Shown here: piece after piece, positions 16,200-22,987 of the stretch
How the letters are laid out: every line of letters starts with the position of its first letter
Numbering within the stretch: position 1 is the stretch's first letter
Assembly (NCBI GenBank): GCA_964602995.1
Contig: CAZRTM010000066.1
Span: 1-23,010, forward strand
DNA from: JAAYYY01 sp964602995
GTDB taxonomy: Bacteria; Chloroflexota; Anaerolineae; Promineifilales; Promineifilaceae
Length of the DNA: 23,010 nucleotides
Direction of reading: 5' to 3'
The notes under the pieces: generated by a model
The model's database searches: none
What the model saw: only the letters and a program-made list of their open reading frames with translations
What the model was told of the DNA's origin: nothing
Translations under genes and position numbers: made by a program

Positions 16200-16640
16200 T
16201 CTCGGGCAATGAGCGACCTCCGGAGCAGTGGCTACAACAGAGGACTGCTGTGATTGGGGACAAAGCCAGCGAAGATGGAGCCTATTCGACGATGGCGGTT
16301 GCAGGGGTTGGGCGGGATGGCGTACTACAATCTATATGAGTGGCTCCATAAAGCAGAATACATCAATTTGCGCCTGTCCCCATCCCAGAAGCCCAATGCA
16401 TTAACCGGCAGCGACTGAGGCCGTATGAGTCCGAGCTGATTTCTGCCCACTATAGTGTCTTAAAGAAGGACAAAACAGTCCCGAAAATTGGGTCATCCTT
16501 CGATGAAATTCTATGTATGAAAACTTTCGAATCTGCTTACAGTCCGTTAATCTTTGCTAAAGAAGGGAATTCCACAGGCAAAAACCACAGACAGAACCGG
16601 CCGTAAACTGATTTACAGTTCTAGTGTGGCAGAGTTACTG
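16200..16640. other. Gene-free spacer without recognised content
   Basis: About 440 bases with no convincing gene. The longest open stretches are about 35 to 45 codons on the plus strand (around 16209-16339 and 16318-16419), lack ribosome sites and match nothing I recognise. The stretch from about 16440 to 16570 is noticeably richer in A and T than the flanking genes. A weak imperfect hairpin (GTAAA-CTGA-TTTAC) lies near 16603-16616. It may be a decayed gene or regulatory DNA; the sequence does not tell. Confidence 0.5.
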
Positions 16641-16668
16641 TTTGTGAACACGCCCGGCCTGTTATGAT
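16641..16668 (+). promoter_or_regulatory. Candidate extended -10 promoter for a small RNA
   Basis: TGTTATGAT (16660-16668) matches the extended -10 pattern TGnTATAAT with one change. TTTGTG at 16641-16646 is a weak -35 with a 16-base spacer. Transcription would begin near 16675, at the left end of the structured stretch ending in a hairpin at 16808-16829. Confidence 0.4.
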
Positions 16669-16674
16669 GACCCT

Positions 16675-16832
16675 GTTGACGCTGGGAAAACCTAAAGAGC
16701 AATAAGAGGTGTGCTGAGGTCGCGAGGCGGCTTAGGCAGAAAAGCCAATAAGTATAGCCATGCGCCCGGCCAATAATTGGATAAGAGGGTCTTCCCACGA
16801 AAATGAGGACCACCGGCAAGCCGGTGGTCTTT
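16675..16832 (+). ncRNA. Candidate structured small RNA, about 150 nt, unassigned
   Basis: No protein is encoded here, but the segment has the parts of a small RNA gene. An extended -10 lies just upstream. A long-range closing helix pairs TGGGAAAACCT (16683-16693) with AGGGTCTTCCCA (16786-16797), with one mismatch. Inside it, 16714-16735 folds into a nine-pair hairpin with one bulged G and a GAG loop. A G+C-rich terminator-like hairpin follows at 16808-16829. The octamer GCCAATAA occurs twice inside (16744-16751 and 16769-16776). The gene to the right, dnaA, is convergent, so this is not the leader of a coding gene. Size and end-to-end pairing would suit 6S RNA, but I see no diagnostic conserved bases; SRP RNA, tmRNA and RNase P signatures are absent. 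Confidence 0.4.
16808..16832 (+). terminator. Hairpin terminator of the candidate small RNA
   Basis: GACCACCGG, loop CAAG, CCGGTGGTC (16808-16829): a perfect nine-pair G+C-rich stem followed by TTTGTG. The T-tract is short. On the minus strand it is followed by CTCATTTTC, so weak bidirectional action or a backup stop for dnaA transcription is also possible. Confidence 0.5.
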
Positions 16833-16871
16833 GTGATCCTGGGGGTGGTGGTGGCAACTCCCTAACCGCCG

Positions 16872-16910
16872 CCAAATAAAAAGAGCCACTGTCTCACACA
16901 GTGGCTCTTT
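16872..16910 (-). terminator. Intrinsic terminator of dnaA
   Basis: A perfect 13-pair stem, AAAGAGCCACTGT (16880-16892) and ACAGTGGCTCTTT (16898-16910), with a five-base loop. On the minus strand it is followed by TTATTTGG, which extends the stem's own T-run into TTTTTATTT. It lies 25 bases after the dnaA stop. The plus-strand side (TTTACATTTTCTG) is also T-rich, so it may stop plus-strand transcripts as well. Confidence 0.85.
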
Positions 16911-16934
16911 ACATTTTCTGTCTTTGCTGGCGTC

Positions 16935-18326
16935 TCAGACCGCGGAGGTCTCGTACAACGCAGCCTTGATTTGCAGCACATCGCGGCGCACTTTCTCGTC
17001 GGTCTCCATCAGGCTGGCAATTTTCTCGTACCCGTGCAATATGGTGGTGTGATCACGGTTGCCCAGATGCTGCCCAATCTGCGGGAAAGAGGCGTCTGTT
17101 TCGGTGCGCGCCAGATACATGGCAACCTGGCGGGGGAAGGAAACGACGCGGCTGCGGTTCTTGCTCACCAGGCGGTCGGTGGTCAACCGGTAATAGTCGA
17201 TGACCGCCTGCATCACCTGGGGCACCGTCAGCTTTGTGGGCCGGTTCACCTGATCGGCCAGGGCCATATTGACCAGCTTCATGTTAATAGGCTCGCCGGT
17301 CAGCTTGGAGTAAGCAATCACCTTGTTTAGCGCACCTTCTAGCTCGCGAATATTGTTGCGGAAATGGTGCGCAATCACCTCGATAACGCTCTCCGGCACG
17401 TTCACTCCGCTCTCGTCTACCTTGGCGTGCAGAATAGCGGCGCGCATCTCGGCGTCTGGCAACTGAATGTCAGTCATCAGCCCCCACTCGAAGCGGGATT
17501 GTAGGCGCTCTTCCAGGGTGACCATCGCCTTGGGCGGCCGGTCACTGGAGAGCACAACCTGTTTGCCGCTGCTGTGCAGGTGGTTGAAGGTGTGGAAAAA
17601 CTCTTCCTGCGTGCTTTCCTTGCCGGCGATGAACTGAATGTCGTCGATGAGCAGCACATCTGGCGTACGATACTTATCGCGGAACTGCTCCATGCGCTGT
17701 GAGCGGATCGACTGGATCAGGTCATTGGTGAAGGTTTCGGACGAAACATAGCACACCGTGCGCCCGCTATCACGACATTTGTGGCCGATGGCGTGCAGCA
17801 AGTGGGTCTTGCCCAACCCTACCCCACCATAGATGAACAGCGGGTTGTAGGTGCGTCCTGGCTGTTCAGCCACAGACAGCGCTGCTGCATGGGCCAGACG
17901 ATTGCTGGGGCCAACAACGAACGTCGAAAAGGTGTAACGCTCGCTGAGATTCTCGCCGAGCGAATTTCCATTTAACTCAGGTCCCATGGTCGCCTCCGGC
18001 GTAGCGCCGTTGGAAGGACCGTTGGACGCAGGCGTTGTATGTACGTGCGTACCATTCTCCCGGCGCACCTCTTCCGGCACACTGGCACCGACGACAAAAC
18101 GAACACTCACGGAATCATCGACAATCGCCGAGAGTGTTCTTAAGATTGAACCCTGCAGGCGGTTCTCCAGCCAATCTTTGGCGTAGTCATTGCGCACGCC
18201 GATGATATATTCACCATCTTCGCACGCAACCAGGCGAGCATCCTTCAACCAGGTGTTGAAAGTTGCTTTCGTCATCTGTAATTCGAGTTCCCCTAAGGTT
18301 GCCTTCCAGGCAGTTTCAGGCAGCAT
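16935..18326 (-). CDS. dnaA: Chromosomal replication initiator protein DnaA
   Basis: A complete DnaA of 463 residues. Domain I is the first 80 residues (LPETAWKATLGELELQ, FNTWLKDARL); a Ser/Asn/Gly-rich linker spans about 90-125. The AAA+ domain has Walker A GGVGLGKT (167-174), Walker B LLIDDIQF (225-232) and the arginine-containing LQSRFEWGL. Domain IV has the DNA-binding signature GNRDHTTILHGYEKI (422-436). The protein binds DnaA boxes and opens the origin. I chose ATG 18326, because the MLPETAW N-terminus is typical; the frame continues up to a TTG at 18422, but that would add 32 unusual residues. No clear Shine-Dalgarno precedes the ATG. Unlike many genomes, dnaA is not followed by dnaN; a strong terminator follows instead. 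Confidence 0.98.
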   Translation of the reverse strand: MLPETAWKATLGELELQMTKATFNTWLKDARLVACEDGEYIIGVRNDYAKDWLENRLQGSILRTLSAIVDDSVSVRFVVGASVPEEVRRENGTHVHTTPASNGPSNGATPEATMGPELNGNSLGENLSERYTFSTFVVGPSNRLAHAAALSVAEQPGRTYNPLFIYGGVGLGKTHLLHAIGHKCRDSGRTVCYVSSETFTNDLIQSIRSQRMEQFRDKYRTPDVLLIDDIQFIAGKESTQEEFFHTFNHLHSSGKQVVLSSDRPPKAMVTLEERLQSRFEWGLMTDIQLPDAEMRAAILHAKVDESGVNVPESVIEVIAHHFRNNIRELEGALNKVIAYSKLTGEPINMKLVNMALADQVNRPTKLTVPQVMQAVIDYYRLTTDRLVSKNRSRVVSFPRQVAMYLARTETDASFPQIGQHLGNRDHTTILHGYEKIASLMETDEKVRRDVLQIKAALYETSAV

Positions 18327-18535
18327 AGAATTCGTTTGGTTGATTTCGGAAACACGTGAGCTATTACTCTCGTGCTGGTTGGCATGAATTAGGTACGGCA
18401 AGCGGCTGTGTCCCTCGAACAACTCGTCTAATGGACTGGCGAACTGGCTCTAAACCGCTTCCTCCATCCACGGCAGCGACCAGAATGAAGGGCTTTCGGT
18501 TAATGGGTAATACCTACTGGCTGCTACTTAAGCTT

Positions 18536-18564
18536 ATTCTAGTCAATGGCATGAGTTGATGCAA
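18536..18564 (-). promoter_or_regulatory. Candidate dnaA promoter
   Basis: On the minus strand TTGCAT (plus coordinates 18559-18564), a 17-base spacer and TAGAAT (18536-18541) form a moderate sigma-70-like promoter. The -10 matches five of six positions, the -35 only three. Transcription would begin near 18529, giving a leader of about 200 bases before the dnaA ATG. Confidence 0.35.
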
Positions 18565-18709
18565 TGGCAATCCCGTGAAATTGCCTTAAAAGTTCGAACC
18601 GATTCTAGCAACTCAAACAGCGTAGGGGTAGACACAAACGTCCTATCCCAACCGGCGACAAAATGGTCTAAATCGCCGTTAAGTCTGGCGTGTGGAAGAG
18701 TGAAGCCTG

Positions 18710-18718
18710 TGGCATAAT
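18710..18718 (+). promoter_or_regulatory. Candidate extended -10 promoter for the phosphatase operon
   Basis: TGGCATAAT (18710-18718) matches the extended -10 pattern TGnTATAAT with one change in the hexamer. No good -35 is visible. The start of transcription would be near 18725, about 30 bases before the ATG at 18755, which has AAGGA nine bases upstream. Confidence 0.4.
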
Positions 18719-18754
18719 GAAGCTTCACAATATCAAGAAGAAGGATCATTGAAT

Positions 18755-19441
18755 ATGTATATTTACTTTATCCGGCACGGACAAAGCCATGTTAATCTGA
18801 AAGAGTGGAATAACGGCAATACCGACGAAGGGCTTACAGACCTGGGCCGCCAGCAGGCGCAGGCATTGTCTGTCTGGCTTCCCAGCGAAGTGAAGCACGT
18901 GGATGCCATCTATTCCAGCACCATGCGCCGCGCGCGTGAAACGGCACAGTACGCCGCCTCTGGTTATGACGTTGACATCATCTATGACGACCGTCTGCGC
19001 GAAATGGGCAACAACCGCCTGGACCATAGCCCCTGGCCCAACGACAATCTGCCCCCTGAATATGCCGACTACTGGGCCAGCGAGCGCCCCTTTGCGCCAA
19101 TTACGCCGGCCGTCAGCGAGAGCGAGACGATGATGCACGTGCGCACGCGAGTGGGCCTTTTCATCGAAGAGATGGTACAGCGCCATGAAGGTGAGACCAT
19201 CTTCGCCGTCTGTCACGGCGGGATCATAGAAGTGGCATTCGACCACGTCTTCAACATTGGCGCTTACCGGCGTTGCGAGACGATCTCTTACAACACCGGG
19301 GTCACCTGCCTTGAGTACGTCAACCACCCCACACGCGAGGTGTGGCGCCTGTACTACCACAACCGCATCGACCATCTGCTGTTGCAGGAATGGCAGTTAG
19401 CGCAATCGGGCGCCAACGTCGAAGTCACTGCTGATGAGTGA
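18755..19441 (+). CDS. Histidine phosphatase family protein (phosphoglycerate mutase-like)
   Basis: A 228-residue member of branch 1 of the histidine phosphatase superfamily. The phospho-accepting RHG is at residues 7-9 (FIRHGQS), the conserved Arg lies in SSTMRRARETA (54-64), the acid/base Glu in REMG (82-85), and the second active-site His in VCHGG (152-156, H154). The start is ATG 18755, nine bases after AAGGA; a TTG at 18749 sits too close to that site. Substrates of such proteins range from sugar phosphates to cofactor precursors and proteins, so no specific role is given. The stop overlaps the next gene by 8 bases, pointing to a two-gene operon with the RNA methyltransferase. Confidence 0.9.
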   Translation: MYIYFIRHGQSHVNLKEWNNGNTDEGLTDLGRQQAQALSVWLPSEVKHVDAIYSSTMRRARETAQYAASGYDVDIIYDDRLREMGNNRLDHSPWPNDNLPPEYADYWASERPFAPITPAVSESETMMHVRTRVGLFIEEMVQRHEGETIFAVCHGGIIEVAFDHVFNIGAYRRCETISYNTGVTCLEYVNHPTREVWRLYYHNRIDHLLLQEWQLAQSGANVEVTADE

Positions 19442-20492
19442 TAGAGCGGCGCCTTCTGCCATTCTGACGGCCGATCCTTCCTCTGTGGAAATGGCGACGG
19501 AGGAGCTGCAGGAAACGGTTCCCGGCGCAACCGTTTTGCAAGAGCTGGACGACGGCGTGCTCCTGGTGGCGCTGCCTTCCTACTGGAATTTGGCCGAAAG
19601 GTGGCACAGGCAGCCGCCTATCTTCATCCGCCACATCTGCCCGGTGCAGGCCACCATGCCGCTGCCGGACGACGACAGCGCCATCCATCTGCTGTTGGCA
19701 CTGGCCCTCGAAGAGTTGTCGCAGTTGATGGAGCCTACCCTGTCGTTCTCGGTGCAGACGCGCATCTTCGTCGACGCCCCTTACGGTCCCTATGATGTGA
19801 ACACGGCCCTGTCACAGGCGTTGAAGGCGGAAAGCGGCGCCGCGTTGGATGTGCGCAACCCGCAGCAGATTGTATCTGTCGTCATCGCCCGCTATGAAGA
19901 GCAAACGACGGGCTTCCTGGGTCTTTCCCCGGCCCCCTATAATCTGTCTGATTGGGCCGGCGGCAATCGCCGCTTTGCGCGGGAGAAGGAGCAGATCAGC
20001 CGGTCGGAGTTCAAGCTACTGGAGGCGCTGGAACTCTTTCAGATCGAGCTGCCGCCGCGGGGTGTGGCTCTGGATCTGGGCGCTGCGCCAGGGGGCTGGA
20101 CGCGCATCCTGCGCCAGCGCGAGCAGTACGTGACAGCCGTTGATCCGGCCCAGTTAGACGCCAGTCTGGACGCTGACCCTGATGTGCGCCACCTGCGCAT
20201 GACGGCGGAAGAGTACCTTGAGACCGGTCCAGACCGCTTCGACCTCATTGTCAACGACATGCGCCTTGACGCTCGCGACTCCGCACGGCTGATGGTGGCC
20301 TACGCCCGCCACCTCTACCGCCACGGCAGCGCCATCATGACCCTCAAACTGCCGCACGAAGGGCAGCAGACAGTCATTGAGCACGCCTTCAACATCCTGC
20401 GCCAGGCCTACGACATCGTCGCTGCCCGCCAGTTATTCCACAACCGCAGCGAGATTACGGTGTACTTGAAGTTGAAGGACAGGGGGCAGTAA
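19434..20492 (+). CDS. RlmM/FtsJ-like 2'-O-ribose RNA methyltransferase
   Basis: A 352-residue protein whose C-terminal half is an FtsJ/RrmJ-type methyltransferase: motif I DLGAAPGGW (214-222), VTAVDP (233-238), LIVNDMRLDA (271-280) and TLKLP (303-307). The K-D-K-E tetrad of 2'-O-ribose methyltransferases can be read as K194 (RSEFKL), D275, K305 and E340 (NRSEITVYL). The N-terminal half (1-185) has no catalytic motif. Its length and position match the RNA-binding region before the methyltransferase domain in RlmM, which modifies C2498 of 23S rRNA in E. coli. An rRNA target is likely but not proven. It overlaps the phosphatase stop by 8 bases. Start chosen at the ATG at 19434. Confidence 0.85.
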   Translation: MSDRAAPSAILTADPSSVEMATEELQETVPGATVLQELDDGVLLVALPSYWNLAERWHRQPPIFIRHICPVQATMPLPDDDSAIHLLLALALEELSQLMEPTLSFSVQTRIFVDAPYGPYDVNTALSQALKAESGAALDVRNPQQIVSVVIARYEEQTTGFLGLSPAPYNLSDWAGGNRRFAREKEQISRSEFKLLEALELFQIELPPRGVALDLGAAPGGWTRILRQREQYVTAVDPAQLDASLDADPDVRHLRMTAEEYLETGPDRFDLIVNDMRLDARDSARLMVAYARHLYRHGSAIMTLKLPHEGQQTVIEHAFNILRQAYDIVAARQLFHNRSEITVYLKLKDRGQ

Positions 20493-20507
20493 ACAGTTGG
20501 CACTATT

Positions 20508-20590
20508 CAGTGATCAGTGGGTAAGTGGCCACCCTCCCAACTACTCACTGTAAACTGACAACTGATTACTGATTACGGGCTACTGATTAC
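20508..20590. repeat. Short ACTGATTAC repeats in the spacer
   Basis: ACTGATTAC occurs at 20561-20569, 20568-20576 (overlapping the first) and 20582-20590, with a degenerate ACTGACAAC at 20554-20562. CAGTGATCAGT at 20508-20518 and CACTG at 20546-20550 extend the pattern in inverted form. The spacer lies between convergent genes and has no T-tract terminator that I can see. Such low-complexity spacers recur in some large bacterial genomes. Confidence 0.55.
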
Positions 20591-20593
20591 CGT

Positions 20594-21355
20594 TCACCCT
20601 CCTGTCATCGCCACCGCTGCCAGATAAGTCAGTAGCGGTAAATAGGTGACGAGGGCCAGCACGGCTGGGGCTACCTGACGGGGGAACTTACTCAGATAGA
20701 TGAGGCGTGGGGGCAGGAAGAGCAGCAGGTAAAGAACGAGGTTGAGCAGGATGGCTACTGTCGGTTCTGGTGGGGCGGAGAAGCGTGCCCACACCGCCTG
20801 CCAGACTGCCGTCAGCACGATGGCCATCAGCGAGACTCCCACCAGGCCCAGCACAGAAATGAATAGATAACGGGCAGTTCCTGGCTCGACTGTTCCTTCT
20901 TTGTGCGGCATCGGCTGGCCCGGAGGAGCAGTCAGGATCAGCATGTAAACCAGGGCCAGGCCGAACCAGCTTGCCGGCGTCAGCAAGAGGTAGATGGTCA
21001 CGGAGGGTTCGTCCAACAACCCGCGGTTGATGACGATCACGGAATCGAGGAACCCGGCCACATAGGCTGTGGCTATGCTAAGCATCAGCGCAAAGAAGAC
21101 GGCCAGCGCGGCCATGATATGCTTGTGCGAGAGGAAGGTAAGGGTATCCTCCCAGGTTATCGCCTGTTGCGGTTTCAGCTTTTTGATTCCATAAACAGCC
21201 AGACAGAAGGGCAGGAAAAATGCTCCGATAATGACCGTGTTGCCAAAACCAAATTGCTGGAAACGAGTACTCAAAAGAGGAAGAAGCCACCAGGACAGCA
21301 ACAGGGCAAGGGCATCTGCCAGTAGCGGAGGAAGTCGTGTTGCAAGAAATTCCAT
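20594..21355 (-). CDS. Polytopic membrane protein of unknown function
   Basis: A 253-residue, very hydrophobic protein with six to seven likely membrane segments (LLADALALLLSWWLLPLL near the N-terminus, then VIIGAFFLPFCLAVYGI, IMAALAVFFALMLSIATAYV, IYLLLTPASWFGLALVYMLI, YLFISVLGLVGVSLMAIVL, VAILLNLVLYLLLFLPP and a C-terminal one). A polar loop around PPGQPMPHKEGTVEPG lies in the middle. I do not recognise a family or a transport motif. The start is ATG 21355, which has GGAG six bases before it; the upstream ATG at 21367 has no ribosome site. It is a single gene, convergent with the methyltransferase and divergent from the radical SAM gene. Confidence 0.75.
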   Translation of the reverse strand: MEFLATRLPPLLADALALLLSWWLLPLLSTRFQQFGFGNTVIIGAFFLPFCLAVYGIKKLKPQQAITWEDTLTFLSHKHIMAALAVFFALMLSIATAYVAGFLDSVIVINRGLLDEPSVTIYLLLTPASWFGLALVYMLILTAPPGQPMPHKEGTVEPGTARYLFISVLGLVGVSLMAIVLTAVWQAVWARFSAPPEPTVAILLNLVLYLLLFLPPRLIYLSKFPRQVAPAVLALVTYLPLLTYLAAVAMTGG

Positions 21356-21393
21356 GAATATCTCCATCTAAACGGCAGCGATTGTACCACGTC

Positions 21394-21451
21394 ACCTGTC
21401 AGGGTGGAATGATGGTGTGAAACATTCGTGCCGCCGTTCCACCTGACAGGT
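21394..21451. repeat. Palindromic ACCTGWCAGGT pair forming a 15-bp inverted repeat
   Basis: ACCTGTCAGGGTGGAA (21394-21409) and TTCCACCTGACAGGT (21437-21451) are inverted repeats with one extra G in the left arm and a 27-base spacer. Each arm contains a near-perfect or perfect 11-base palindrome (ACCTGWCAGGT). It lies in the divergent spacer between the membrane protein and the radical SAM gene, so it could be an operator pair or a mobile intergenic repeat. Confidence 0.65.
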
Positions 21452-21549
21452 CGTTCGTAAACCCGGTCAGTGAAGGGCACTGGTAAGAGGGGAAGATGCA
21501 AGATAAACTCCGATAAATCTTGTTGAACTCAGTACGGTTAAGAAACGTT

Positions 21550-22848
21550 ATGGACCACATACAGAGTTCAGTCCCGGCCGCTTTCCATATCATGACCAAG
21601 CCGCGCGGCGCCATCTGCAACCTGGACTGCGCTTACTGCTATTACCTGGGCAAGGAAAACCTCTACCCAGGCAGCAGTTTCCGCATGAGCGAGGAGGTCC
21701 TGGAAAGCTATGTACGCCAGTACATTGCGAGCCAACGCGTGCCGGAGGTCACATTTGCCTGGCAGGGGGGCGAACCAACGCTGATGGGGCTAGAGTTCTA
21801 CCGCAAAGCAGTGGAGCTGCAACAGAAGTACCGCCGGCCGGGTATGCGCATCCAGAACAGCCTGCAGACCAACGCCGTCACGCTGGATGACGAGTGGTGC
21901 CGCTTCTTCAAAGCTCACAATTTCCTGATTGGCGTCAGTCTGGATGGTCCCCAGCCCCTGCATGACGCTTACCGTGTGGATAAGGGCAACCAGCCCACGT
22001 TTGAACGTGTGTTGAAAGGCATCCGCCTGCTGGACAGACATGGCGTGGACTATAACATTCTGACCACCGTGCATGCGGCCAATGTCGGGCACCCGCTGCA
22101 GGTCTATCGCTTTCTGCGTGATGAGATTGGCACGCAGTTCATGCAATTTATTCCCATCGTCGAGCGCCAGAACACGACCGGCTTCCAGGAAGGCAACACG
22201 GTCACAGAGCGGTCGGTGGATGCCCAGGCCTACGGCGCATTCCTGATGGCTATTTTTGACGAGTGGGTGCGTCGCGATGTAGGCCGTGTCTTTGTGCAGA
22301 TTTTCGACGTGGCGCTCAATGCCTGGTCTGGTCTGCGCCCTGGCCTGTGCATCTTTGACGAAACGTGTGGGAATGCCCTGGCGCTGGAGCACAACGGGGA
22401 CCTCTACTCCTGCGACCACTTTGTGGAGCCTAAATACCGGCTGGGTAATATTCAAGAAGATATGATGATCGAGCTGGTTGCTTCCCCACCACAGCGCCAG
22501 TTTGGGCAGGATAAGCAGGACACACTACCCGACTACTGCCGCCGCTGTGAAGTACGTTTTGCGTGCAACGGCGGTTGCCCCAAGAACCGTTTTATTAAGA
22601 CGCCAGCTGGCGAACCCGGTCTCAACTACCTCTGCGCCGGATACCGCGCCTTTTTCAACCATATCGATGAGCCGATGAAGTTTATGGCTACGGCTCTACG
22701 CCAGCGCCGCGCCCCTGCTGGGGTGATGGCTTATATGAAGCAAAAAGATGCGGCCCATCTGGAACAGCAGTTTGCAGAAGCCGGCCGCAATGATCCCTGC
22801 CCCTGCGGCAGCGGGCGCAAATTTAAGAAGTGTCATGGGCGGTATTAA
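21550..22848 (+). CDS. Anaerobic sulfatase-maturase-type radical SAM protein with C-terminal SEC-C motif
   Basis: A 432-residue radical SAM enzyme. The 4Fe-4S motif CNLDCAYC gives CxxxCxxC at residues 23, 27 and 30, followed by WQGGEPTLMG. The C-terminal half carries the cysteine-rich SPASM region (CGNAL, YSCDHF, YCRRCEVRFACNGGCPKNRF, YLCAGY) that binds extra clusters in anSME-type enzymes. These convert a Cys or Ser of sulfatases to formylglycine. The last 20 residues contain a SEC-C zinc motif, DPCPCGSGRKFKKCHG, which is also found at the end of SecA and various other proteins. Start chosen at ATG 21550, since TTG 21520 would be an unusual extension; the ribosome site is weak. No sulfatase lies in the window, so the partner is elsewhere. 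Confidence 0.9.
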   Translation: MDHIQSSVPAAFHIMTKPRGAICNLDCAYCYYLGKENLYPGSSFRMSEEVLESYVRQYIASQRVPEVTFAWQGGEPTLMGLEFYRKAVELQQKYRRPGMRIQNSLQTNAVTLDDEWCRFFKAHNFLIGVSLDGPQPLHDAYRVDKGNQPTFERVLKGIRLLDRHGVDYNILTTVHAANVGHPLQVYRFLRDEIGTQFMQFIPIVERQNTTGFQEGNTVTERSVDAQAYGAFLMAIFDEWVRRDVGRVFVQIFDVALNAWSGLRPGLCIFDETCGNALALEHNGDLYSCDHFVEPKYRLGNIQEDMMIELVASPPQRQFGQDKQDTLPDYCRRCEVRFACNGGCPKNRFIKTPAGEPGLNYLCAGYRAFFNHIDEPMKFMATALRQRRAPAGVMAYMKQKDAAHLEQQFAEAGRNDPCPCGSGRKFKKCHGRY

Positions 22849-22918
22849 AGAAGGCACGCCAAACTCCTCTGGATTGTCATAACCTTGATTGGTAGACTAG
22901 GGGCGAGGGTAAGAATTG

Positions 22919-22927
22919 TGCTATACT
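22919..22927 (+). promoter_or_regulatory. Candidate extended -10 promoter of the last gene
   Basis: TGCTATACT (22919-22927) fits the extended -10 pattern TGnTATAAT with one change. No clear -35 is seen. Transcription would begin near 22934, giving a leader of about 55 bases before the GTG at 22988. Confidence 0.45.
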
Positions 22928-22987
22928 GGCACAGAGAGTGGGAAATCCTTGAACCGTAGTTCTCAATAACAAAAAGGAAGTGGTGCA

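Noticed and set aside
16209..16419. Short plus-strand frames that could be a decayed gene or transposase remnant
   Set aside because: Under 50 codons each, with no ribosome site, no recognisable domain and no flanking repeats or target duplication.
16570..16630. CCACA cores (AATTCCACA, AAAACCACA, TCTGCCACA on the reverse strand) as DnaA boxes
   Set aside because: Each matches only about six of nine consensus positions, with no regular spacing or adjacent AT-rich unwinding element. Too weak to call oriC.
16808..16910. A riboswitch controlling dnaA
   Set aside because: These hairpins lie after the dnaA stop with respect to its transcription, so they can act only as terminators or belong to the plus-strand RNA.
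18708..18717. TGTGGCATAA as a reverse DnaA box
   Set aside because: It has an extra base compared with TGTGGATAA, and it overlaps a better explanation as an extended -10 promoter.
18746..19375. 209-codon minus-strand frame opposite the histidine phosphatase
   Set aside because: The phosphatase on the plus strand has all catalytic motifs and a ribosome site. The reverse frame has no motif and is a shadow.
21790..22455. 221-codon minus-strand frame opposite the radical SAM gene
   Set aside because: The plus-strand gene carries CxxxCxxC, SPASM and SEC-C motifs. The reverse frame has none.
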